Below are positions 24,401 through 34,207 of a stretch of DNA of 64,000 nt, one piece after another. The stretch is from the NCBI RefSeq assembly GCF_000002995.4, contig NW_025062477.1:12816696-12880695 (forward strand). The letters are read 5' to 3'. Source of the stretch: Brugia malayi. Its lineage: Eukaryota; Nematoda; Chromadorea; Rhabditida; Onchocercidae. The stretch's first letter is position 1; the number at the start of each line of letters is the position of its first letter. Position numbers and translations under genes: made by a program. The notes beneath the pieces were generated by a model, which was not told the DNA's origin, ran no database searches, and was given only the letters and a program-made list of their open reading frames with translations.

Positions 24401-27168
24401 AGAAAAAGAAATAGAAGAAGGTGTGAACTACGTCAAGCAACGTTTGAAGGATATAAATGAACGACTGGATAAGTAAGTTTTATTGGAAATAAAGTAGTAG
24501 GTCTGCATATGGAATTTCAACGTCACAGCATCATTTAAACTAATTTTAGATTATGGCTGAAGCAATTTGTAAATCGTTGGCGAGAACAAATAGCTTACAG
24601 AAAAGAACAGGAGCGGAAGAAGCTGGAATTATTAGGGTCATTCCCTGTCATATTACCAGGTAATTTGTATTTGATTTTTCAGAGTTTGAGAAATTATCAA
24701 CTTATAAGGGATAAGTGCTAATAAATTTTATATTTAATCCTTATTTATCCAACATATTTCAGCTAAATCTGGGTTAATTTTTCGTCGAAGAGACGGCTAT
24801 TCGTTAGATGAGGCATTACAGCTCGATTGCAGTTCTGTAAGAATTTTTTCATTTGCCTTTTTTCTTCAGTTGCTCAGTTTTTTACCAGATATATGTGATT
24901 TAGGTAGTATATTTTTAGGACACTGGAAATTTTTCTGTTCTCGTCTTACAAATACAGTAACAATTAAAAAGAAATTAATCATTTAGAATTAGATTAATAA
25001 ATACTTTGCTTTTTAAGTAGATCCTATTTCAGCTGCTTTTTGAGCAGAAAATAAACGCTTTTATTAAAAAAAGACATGGAAGAATAGCACGAAAAGTACT
25101 AATGAAATGGCGTTTATGGACTCATTTACAAATTGAAAAGCGGGAGTTTTTCACTGTAAGTTTTAAACTAATAGGAAAATTTCCGCATCAAAACTATTAC
25201 TGTCATATGTTAAATATGTTAAATTTTATCATAATTTTATCATAAAATCGAGCATTTTTAGTGAAATTTTCTAGTGGAAATGATTTTTTCTTATCAAGTC
25301 TTTGAATTTAGGAGGATTCACTTTTTTCCAGAGTACATACACAAGTTCACCATTGAAACGGAAAAGGCTGCATTCTAACAATAATAATATTATTGCAAAA
25401 GAAAATGATGACATTCGTTTAGCTGCAGCACTTGCTGATATGGAATGCGAACGATTGAAACCGTTTTGGGCAACGAATCAAATTCGCAATGGTTTTTATT
25501 TCACAAAAATATCTATTTGTTTCATAGAGTGTAAAAATGTTTTATTAAGTGCTTTAATTGATTGATTTCGAATACTTTTTATTAATTTAAACAAGAACAA
25601 ATGACATTCATATTTGAATCGATTTCGCAAGAGCGATTTTCTAGAGACTTGTAATTTATATACTGAATCACAAATACTTGTAACGATCAAATATTAGTTA
25701 CTACAGTAGAAAGTATTACACAAGTATTAATTATTACAGTAGTAAAAAATAACGTTACTTATAGCGGTAGCGATGATAATAATTAGTATTGACAACTATT
25801 TTAAAGTGAGAATGAAGTTTGTTCATGGAAGAGTAATCTTTCATAAATTATTTCGTAGTTTAAAAAATCAGATTCATACTTTTTCATGCACCTCATGTTT
25901 AATGATCAAGAATGTAAAAGAATTTAAAACATATTTAATTACAAAGCTTTCTCTTGTTATGATTTATGAAAGTGTGGGGTGTTTAAGTTATACAAGGGAA
26001 AAAAATAGTATTCTTTCAAAATTTTGTTCTTATTTTTTAATTATAAAATTATATGAAAATAGAGAATTGAAAAATGTGTAGTTTTTTTTTTTTTTGAAAT
26101 TTAAATTTTAGATTTGGAGGATAAGCGCCAAGTATCTTGGTATGAATCATTAGCTCAACGTTCATCATTATTGCTGAATTTTTTCGATGAACAAACACTT
26201 GAAAAAGGTTGAATTTTAAAAGAACATTTGAGTGCTAGTTTTTTTTTTTTTTTTTTTTTTTTTTGGTTCTACATTCAAGTTTTCATGAAGTTCGAAGTGA
26301 AAAATAACTGCAACATATTCCCCTTTATCTTTCCCTCTTTCACCTTCTTATTTTGTCCTCATTTCTTAAAAATCAAGATTTTCCAGACCCATATAACTGT
26401 ATGATGCAGACTTTCTCAGATATATATGGATTGTATTTTTTTTCTCAGGAGTAGAAATAGCGGAACGAAATATTCAACGTACTGATTGCACAGAGAGATG
26501 GATGACGAATAAGAACAATCTTGAATGCAATGAAAGTTTAAATAGTCTAACGTACAATCCAAGTCAACAACAGTATTATAAGAAGAATAACGAGTTCAGC
26601 GTGCAAAATGAGGGATATTATCTTCCAGCAAAAAGAGAAGTAAGTTTATACTCCGAAGCGTGGGATGTATCATGACATATATGCTTGCATTCTGAGTAAC
26701 ACTTTTCAGCCAATCCTCTCTGTTTGAATGCCATTTTCAGTTTGATGTCCTTATTACTGATTAAATTCCTTTTTTTCATTAGTTAAGAGTAGTTAAATGG
26801 ATAATTTTTCACCAAAAATTCCATTAAAAAACGTATGTAAGATTTCTTGTGATTCTTGTTTTCTTTAATATTATGTTGATTTATTTATTTTTTTAAATCC
26901 GGACTTTCGAAATAGAGTTTCTTGGAAAATGTAGACATAGAAATAGAAATTTTTCGTTTTGAAACTTTCAATTTTGTTTTTTAATAAACTTTTTATCAGA
27001 CTTTTTGGTTTCTGATTAATTCTAATGCAATTTCAGTGCAAAAATTTGGAAAACTTGGAGAAGCGACTGAAAGATTTCAATAATGATCTGGACGATGCAT
27101 TCAGGGACATGGAAGAAAGAAATCGACGATACGATGAAATTCTTAAACGTTTAAGTGCCGATCAATAA
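18439..27168 (+). CDS. SAC3/GANP family mRNA-export scaffold, 25 exons
   Basis: SAC3/GANP is the scaffold of the TREX-2 complex, which couples transcription to mRNA export at nuclear pores. Exons: 18439-18476, 18770-18879, 19083-19360, 19499-19631, 19774-19910, 20391-20534, 20638-20709, 20786-20869, 21154-21286, 21499-21634, 22144-22279, 22388-22471, 22578-22796, 22882-23006, 23330-23396, 23661-23800, 23896-24072, 24296-24472, 24550-24659, 24763-24836, 25033-25155, 25332-25491, 26112-26207, 26449-26639, 27037-27168. All junctions keep phase; the product is 1091 residues. Residues 1-200 are Ser/Arg-rich. The SAC3 domain starts at CDMCPEKERYMR (about 236), continues through EYSRSAADQEEPLPHELRP (272-290), and ends near 568. 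Residues 660-900 are charged and helical. The last 43 residues are Glu/Arg-rich and could form a coiled coil. The product is shorter than vertebrate GANP. The acceptor of exon 6 reads TTTTGG, not AG; see findings. Family assignment is firm; exon edges at the N terminus are less so. Confidence 0.93.
20152..20314. repeat. 41-bp tandem repeat, four copies, in SAC3 intron 5
   Basis: TGACAAATATAAGCCTGTCA recurs at 20161, 20202, 20243 and 20284, an exact 41-bp period. Copies 2-4 are identical over the shared part and copy 1 has one visible change (CTATCA). The array is a young expansion inside the intron that precedes the exon with the abnormal acceptor. Confidence 0.92.
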
Positions 27169-28450
27169 TTATTTAACTTCCTATGCTATATGACTTTTTG
27201 ATTTTAGTTTTGAAAAAAAAGGAAATAGTTGTCCGATAATTATTGTGATCAATTTCTTAATTGTTAGCTTTTTTCTGTGTGATCTTTTCCCGGTCTGACT
27301 AATGAAAAAATCAATGCTGCAGCAGAACTTAATGTTTGTTAAATCTTTTGTACAAATTATTTACTTTTTCAGAGTATTAATTTTCTTGTTTATATTACTT
27401 TATTATATAGCGTTAGTATTTATAGTAGTTCTATAAGCTGTTCTCATGCAGTGATTGAAATATTCCGTGCGAAAATTTTTCGTTGTGTTTTTAGTGATTC
27501 ACTTGTTTAATTATTTGATTATCAAAACTCATTACTTCATGTTTTCAATCTTACCACATGTTTTGATGTAGTCGAAAAATAGCTTTCGAAAAATAGCTTT
27601 GATCTGATTTTATCCTGTATTCATGTCACTTATTTTCTTAGACGAATTTTCCAATAATAATAATAATAATATTTCTGCTATATTATCGAATAAATTGACA
27701 ATTTGAAATAGAAAAATAATTGGAATTACGAATTAATCCTTTGTCTTCTTATTGATTTATATTCTATTAGGTGTTTGTTCTACTTTTTTTTTTTTCTTAT
27801 TAGTTGTTTATAATTTTTAGGCTGCAACGTGTAAGTAGTAATCAGTTGGACAATTCAATTAGCATAACTATTATAATGTCATGGGATATGTGTAGTACTT
27901 CTCGTTGTAATGCCTTAATAATAGATGATCCCAGGAAAAATACTGGATTAAAAGTACTTACAATGGATTTTTTTAATAGTTGGTATATGCATGATTAATT
28001 TAAATAATACTTGAATTTAATAATTATTTTTACAAAGTTATTTTTTAATTTCACAAAGTTTGTTATGAAGCTGAGATCATTTTATATAAAATTATCGAGA
28101 TTCCATGTGTATTTAAGCAAACTAAAGTTAATGTTTTAGAATGTATTAACTTTTTATTAATTTCTAGAAAGTTCATCCATTTTATCTTAATGTAATATTC
28201 CATCATGTTTAAAACTTTATTTCTATTCGCTAATTACTCAAGTAGAATTGATTTCCTATCATGGTTTGTTCATGTTGACGATTTTTTTTTATAGACGGGT
28301 CCTAGGCATTATTAGTGTCATGCATTTCTTCACCTGTTTATCAAACTTTGCTTATCAATAAATTTTTTTTTTTGCATGAAATTAATTTTATCTTTCAGTG
28401 TTCGAAATTCGAAGTATTATTTCACAATTTAATGAAGAAAAGAAATCCAA
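27169..28450. other. Region downstream of SAC3
   Basis: Probably holds the SAC3 3' untranslated region. A 64-codon open frame at 27804-27998 follows a TTTTTAG acceptor-like site, and another acceptor-like TTTCAG ends at 28398. I could not join them into a model with a recognisable product. The remainder is AT-rich. Confidence 0.35.
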
Positions 28451-28771
28451 ATGAGAAATATTTATGAAGCTTTTTTTGTGAAGAATATCACCATGGTGGT
28501 AACAAGGGATGAGGTAGAGAAGATTCGATTCGGTATATTTTATAAAAGCTAATCAAATCTATGAGATAATGATTCTTGATTGAAATAACAACAACTCCAT
28601 CAATCATTTGTTTTATTTCCGAACTGATCAATATTAACTTAAATATATCAATCATAAGCAAGGGAAAGGATTTGATTATGAATAATGCTAATTAATTTTC
28701 AGATACTATTGGAGGAGTTTGATTATCCGCCATTTGTTCCTGCTAGGATGCGAAACCGAAAATACTCATAG
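28451..28771 (+). CDS. Possible two-exon micro-gene, unrecognised
   Basis: Exon 28451-28513 opens with ATG and ends GAG before a GTAGAG donor. Exon 28703-28771 follows a canonical TTTTCAG acceptor and ends with TAG. The join is in phase and gives 43 residues. The second exon reads FDYPPFVPARMRNRKYS at its end, which has normal amino-acid complexity, unlike translated AT-rich noise. A TTTCAG site ending at 28398 could be a trans-splice acceptor for it, but a short open frame (28432 onward) would then precede the main ATG. The pair could instead be the 3' end of a longer gene whose upstream exons I missed. I recognise no family. Confidence 0.28.
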
Positions 28772-29214
28772 ATTATTATTAAAAACATTAGGAGCATTTA
28801 CGGTTTAGCAACGTAGCCGGACATTTGTTATTTCGGTTTCCATCAAGAAAAAAAAATCAAAACTTGAAGAAAACTTTTTAAAAACGAAGAATTAAACAAT
28901 AAATACTATGACGAAAGACGGGAAATGAAATTGTAATGAAACGAAGATAGGAAACGTATAAATGAATAATTGTTGATTGAGAAATATTGGAAGAAAATAA
29001 TTTTTCAGTTTCAAATTTAATTTCATACATAAAGTCAGTGCAAAAAAAAAAAAAATTTGATATGAAAGAACAGAATCGAAAATGATTATATATATTCATA
29101 ATATTTTATTATACGATGGTTTTCACATTCATAAATTATATGAAATGGATAATCATTGATTAAGTTAGCAGGTTGCTTTGCTTAAAGTGAATGCAAGTAG
29201 GTAATGAAATACTT
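28772..29214. other. Intergenic, nothing recognised
   Basis: AT-rich unique DNA with A-runs. No coding exon or repeat array was seen. Confidence 0.4.
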
Positions 29215-29402
29215 AAATTTAGTACCTAATTCTTGCACTGAATTTTGAAACAAATTTAGTACCTAATTCTTGCACTGAATTTTGAAACAAATTTAGTACC
29301 TAATTCTTGCACTGAATTTTGAAACAAATTTAGTACCTAATTCTTGCACTGAATTTTGAAACAAATTTAGTACCTAATTCTTGCACTGAATTTTGAAACA
29401 AA
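29215..29402. repeat. 37-bp tandem repeat, five copies
   Basis: AGTACCTAATTCTTGCACTG begins at 29221, 29258, 29295, 29332 and 29369. The period is exactly 37 bp and the copies are essentially identical until the last one degenerates after AACAAA. This implies very recent or homogenised expansion. Confidence 0.95.
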
Positions 29403-30138
29403 TAATTAAAACTAAATCAGTGAAAAAAAAAAGAAACAAAATTACAAAACAATAAAGAATACTACTACTAATATTAATAATAATAATAATACAGTTGATT
29501 TGTTGAAATGTGACTGGGTTGAGATATATGTTGAAGTGAATAATTTCTTTCATTGCTTCATCGTAAATTTATATCATTTCAACAAATCAGCAAAATTTCC
29601 CTTTCTATATATATATATGTGTGTGTGTCTGTGGTGTGTGTATGTGTGTGTGTGTGTGTGTATGTGTGTGTGTATGTGTGTGTATGTGCTTGTAGATTAC
29701 ATTGAACTGTATAAAAGAGTGAAGGAGAGAAAGGTAAAGAGAGAGGATGAGAGAGAGGAAGAGAAAGGAAGGAAAAAGAGAACGATGAAATAACAAAAAA
29801 ATGGTTTGAATTTATTTTATGCACATTTTTTTTTTTTTTTTTTTTCATATTAAATTCAAAATAACAGCAATTTAGAAAAATTATTATAATAATAGACTAT
29901 TAATTAATTTTATGATGCATAACAAAAGAAACGAAATAAAAACAAATTTTTTATTTATCTGAAAAGTGTTTTTCTTCTTTCTTTTTATTCTTTTGATTTT
30001 TTAAAAAAATAAATTAAATTAAAAGGAAATTATAATAATTTTATTTTTACCTCCTCTCTCTTTCATTTTTTTGTTCAAATCTCTCGTGCTGCTTTTAATA
30101 AAATTATTAAAAAAATAAAATAAACAAGTAGGATAATA

Positions 30139-30177
<39 letters not shown>

Positions 30178-31187
30178 AATGAAATGAAATATTTGATATT
30201 CTTCCAAGTGAGAAATGAGAACGAATAAAATTTAAATATTTTTTTTTTTTCTTTTTTGTTATATTTGCAGAATAAAGAGTTTAATATTAACAAATTCTCA
30301 TAAAGATTCAGTTGTTTTTTCACTTTTTTTTTCTTCATTTTTTTTTAAAGTATAAAGTTGTGATTGTATCAGAAATGCATAATGCATATTTTTGCATATT
30401 AATTATTATTTATCTAAACTGATAATGAATCATCCATTTTCTATCCTTTTTACTCTCTTATATATCTATATATATATTTATACATCATAATTTCAACATA
30501 TTATGCTTAATTAATGATGAAAAGCATTAATTTCAATCAAATATGAAATCAATTATTAGCCTTTTCTCGGTGTTTTTATTTAGACTGTAACATTTCTTTA
30601 TAGATTCACGGCATATTCGTTACAATTGTAGCAAATATCTGAATTATCACTTTAAATTCACAAAATTATATACAATTAAATTTGCAATCATTTTTGTGCA
30701 ATTTTCTGCTATTTCTTTCTTGATATTTGGAACTATTAATTAATCAAATTTTTCTTCTTCTGAATCGAAAAGTTGTATAAGTGATAATATTTTTTTTAGT
30801 TTTCTTTCTCATTTATATATTAAAAAATGAAATGATTAAAAATGATGAATGATATCAGATTATTCTACAATTTTGTCTTATTCAAAAAGCAAAAAAATGT
30901 GAATATTCTTTCTTTCTATTTCTTTTTTTTTTTTTTTTTTTTGTTTTTTCAAAAAGTGCAACTGCTGTAATATTTTAATATATCACATTTGTTCCCATAT
31001 AAATTATCAAATTTCTAATAATACCTAAAATGATGTGAACAATTTGAATAATTTATTGAAAAATTAGGTTAGATAATAAAGGAAGATTGGAATTTATTGG
31101 CAAAATTTATTAGAAAATTTGAATCATATATAAAGGTATCTCTTCCTGTACTTAATATTTTCTGTTCATTTCATTTTCATTTTAGCT
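29403..31187. other. Intergenic DNA with TG, AT and GA microsatellites
   Basis: Includes a TA then TG array at about 29606-29692, a purine tract to about 29785, a T-run at 29827-29846, a (GA)n tract at 30141-30174 and several T-runs up to 30943. The final part is the presumed promoter of the peptide gene starting at 31188. Confidence 0.55.
31181..31185 (+). promoter_or_regulatory. Candidate trans-splice acceptor before the peptide gene
   Basis: A pyrimidine-rich stretch ending in TTTAG lies two bases before the ATG. In nematodes this arrangement is typical of a spliced-leader acceptor. It could equally be an ordinary acceptor for an untranslated upstream exon. Confidence 0.4.
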
Positions 31188-32433
31188 ATGAAATTTTCGC
31201 TTTCATTCATTCGTAAGTTTTTCTTTTTTCTAAAAAAAATTGGAAAAATAGGTAAAATTGAATGCTACTAGTAGCTTATGTAATTAAATTTAAATCAATG
31301 ATAGATATGGTTATCTAACTTTGGTATAAATATTAGTAAATGAATTACATTTTAAAATTTTAATTAGATTTTTACGATGCATTATGTTAGAGATATAACA
31401 ATGCAAAATAGTGAAATTTTTTTAATTTACAAACTATCATTTTTGCTATATGTCAAATGTAATTTTCATTTTATTATTCTGATAAGTGTTTTAGTTTTCT
31501 AAAATTTTAAGTTTTTTTCTTGATGATTACAACATCAATGACATTACGTGGTGCGCTGTTTCGTTCACGTAAAGCTGCACTGGAAAGCATCATTCGAGCT
31601 AACACAGGCAGAGTGAGTTATTTTTGAATGAATTTGAAATTCATCTCTTACTTGAATTATAGACTGATAAAAATTACAGATATAACAAGAAAGGTGATTA
31701 ATTACTGGGCAAAAGCAATGCTCTTAATTACTAATGTGTTTAAATTTAGCTGAATTTGAATTGCTAAAATATATGGTAAAGACAGATTCGAACAGAAACT
31801 TTTTTGATTTTCTTGTAACTTTGATTTAATGGAATAAATTGAAATATTAATTGTTGTCAGTTTTCTCTTAATTCATTGCTTATTTTCTAAATTCTGGAAT
31901 TAAATTAATCCTGATTTTTTGAATTTAAATACAATTAATAGCAAACAGCTATATATACATTTGTTTGTTGCATATTTTCTCGTTTATTTCTTTATTCATT
32001 TATTTATATTTTTACTAACTTATTTTCCGTATTGTTATTATTTAACTGATAACATAGAATTTTCCAGAAACATAAACAATTTATATTTTATTGGAGAAAA
32101 GAAATTTAAGCAAGATTTTCTACTATTCGGCAGAACTATACCAAAAATTTGTTTAACTAAATTAAAGATATAAAAAAAAAGAAACCAATTTTCTCATATT
32201 CTGATTAATCAATTTATTATTTGTGTTTAGAAAAAAAACCACCTTTTTTTGAAATTTATTTTGAAAACAATATTATGTCATTTTTTTTTAAAATTTATTA
32301 TTCATTAACAATCATTTCTTCTTTCTCTCACTTTTTTAAGCAAGATTTTCTACGATTTGGCAGAACTAATGAAAAGTACAACGATCGACATCTGATAGCA
32401 TCTGCATTGCTTACTCCAGTCGACTTGAAATAA
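31188..32433 (+). CDS. Secreted FLRFamide-type neuropeptide precursor, 3 exons
   Basis: Exons 31188-31212, 31512-31612 and 32341-32433 join in phase (donors GTAAGT and GTGAGT, acceptors TTTTAAG and TTTTTAAG) to give a 72-residue precursor. Residues 1-20 or so are a clear signal peptide (MKFSLSFILFFLM at its start). Exon 3 begins QDFLRFGRT: an FLRF core, the glycine amide donor and a basic cleavage site, the hallmark of FMRFamide-like peptides. A preceding GR could release pyroglutamyl QDFLRFamide. Alternatively, a longer peptide running from after SRK to RFamide would resemble the NPF layout of a helix before an RFamide end. Only one copy of the motif is present, so this is a single-peptide precursor. 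I cannot match it to a named flp gene. A near copy of the start of exon 3 lies 230 bp upstream (32111-32173). Confidence 0.74.
32111..32173 (+). other. Duplicate last exon of the peptide gene (QDFLLFGRT form)
   Basis: The 32 bp around the acceptor and first nine codons of exon 3 recur here with three base changes: TAAG then CAAGATTTTCTA is identical, CGA becomes CTA (Arg to Leu) and TTT becomes TTC (silent). The phase matches exon 2. The frame then runs to TAA after 20 residues with an unrelated tail. It could be an alternative terminal exon giving an FLLF-amide, or a decaying duplicate. Its acceptor lacks the pyrimidine tract found before the 32341 exon. Confidence 0.5.
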
Positions 32434-34207
32434 TGTTAAAATTTTATTATTTTACTATTTTTTTCATTTTTTTTTTTTCATCAGTGTTATAAAACAATTA
32501 TTTCTATGCTAATAGTTACTTAGTTCATTAATAAATTATTATTATATTATCATGTACCGATCGTATTATAAAAAATTATTTAAACTTAATACTAATTAGT
32601 AGATTTTGTAATTCACTCTTAAAATATTTGTACTTTCTCTCTCTTTCACTTCTCATATTTATCGCTACGCACTTGCAAATAACTATTAACATTTTTCTCA
32701 TTTAATTAATAAGTTATTCACTTGATATATGTAGATTTTGTATTTGAAATTATAGCATTGTTTTGCACATGAAATTTGAGAATTTCAAAAATTTTTCTTA
32801 CGTAATTCTTATTTTCTTAATTTTTATTCAAACTAAATTCAACTAATAATTCAATCAATAATACTGTTAATCATTACACTGTACAAAAAAAAAGAAAGAA
32901 TTAATATGAAGGAATTGCACCACCTATACTAGTGAATTTTTTGAAATTTAATATCAATTAAATTTAAAATATTATTTAGTAATTTTTTATTCTGTAACAG
33001 AAAAACAAATAAACTAAAAAAGCAATGAAGATTTCTCGTCTTTTGTTTGTTAAAAGTAAGCAATTGACGATATTTGCATAGACTGATACGTAGTTTCTGA
33101 ATTTTAAAACTTTGACGGATGTATTAATTTAAATTATGTTAAATTGAATTATGAAAAATTAATTTAAATCTAATTTTCATGCAAAAGAAAAAGTTAGAAT
33201 AAACAATTTTAATTTAAAAAAATTATTCTTTATAACAATTTAGTTAATATTTAATGAAATTTGAAAAGATTATGCTTTAATGAGAAGTAATGTGATATGC
33301 ATAGAGCCAATGAAAAATCGATGAATTATTTTCAAATTTATTTTTAAATCAAAATATTTCGATGAATTTTTTTCATGAAATTTACCTTTTCAAATCAACG
33401 ATCAATAATTCATAAAAAGCAAAGAGATATAATATTTGAAATATTGAGACTTATAATGATGAAAAATATTATCAATACTGATAATTTTCTATTAATGTAT
33501 CCAGTGATAATATGAGTGTTAAATAAAGAACGAATATCTATTATCAGTAATGGCAAATATCACTGATTGATATGTTACCGATAATTTATAATCAAGAAAT
33601 AGTTATCAGTCTCAGTAACAATGATGAGATGGTCTATGAGAAAATAGAAAATACAACTAAATTACAAGAAATTATTTACAAAGTAAATACACAAACGAAA
33701 AGGAGCAAGGAAGTAATGCTATACTACTATAGTAATAAAAAAAATTTTTAATTTTGCATTATAAATTTCGACTATAAAAAAATTGCATAATTCTTATCAG
33801 TTCTGTAACTTTTGTAATAAATCTAAAAAATATACTTTGGAATTAAAATTTCATTTTCATTATAAAAAATGCCAAAAATTATACGAAAAAATAGGTTGCA
33901 AAAAAAAAAAGTCAATGTTTGATTTAAACGATTTTCTTTTTTTCTATAATACATTTCATCAAAGAATTCTTGATCAATTCAATAGTAAATGAATAATTTT
34001 GAAGTAATTGTAAAAAAGAAAAAAATTTTTAAAAAATTATGAAATATCACTGATGTTACTATGAACTGAGAGTATCCATTCAAAGAAAAGATGAATTATC
34101 AGCAAATGATAAGGTGCAATAGTAATGAATGAACGAGCAAATGATAAAAAAAGCAAAGGAAATTGTAAAATATATATATTTTTCCTCTTTTATTATAATC
34201 ATATCTA
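32434..34207. other. Intergenic, convergent 3' ends
   Basis: Lies between the 3' ends of the plus-strand peptide gene and a minus-strand gene. It is AT-rich, with many GATAA/TTATC words between 33460 and 33630. A 69-codon open frame at 33783-33992 is Lys/Phe-rich and has no splice context. Confidence 0.45.

Noticed and set aside
33783..33992. Possible Cys/His zinc-finger-like open frame
   Set aside because: Spacing of the Cys and His residues is irregular and the region is low in complexity.
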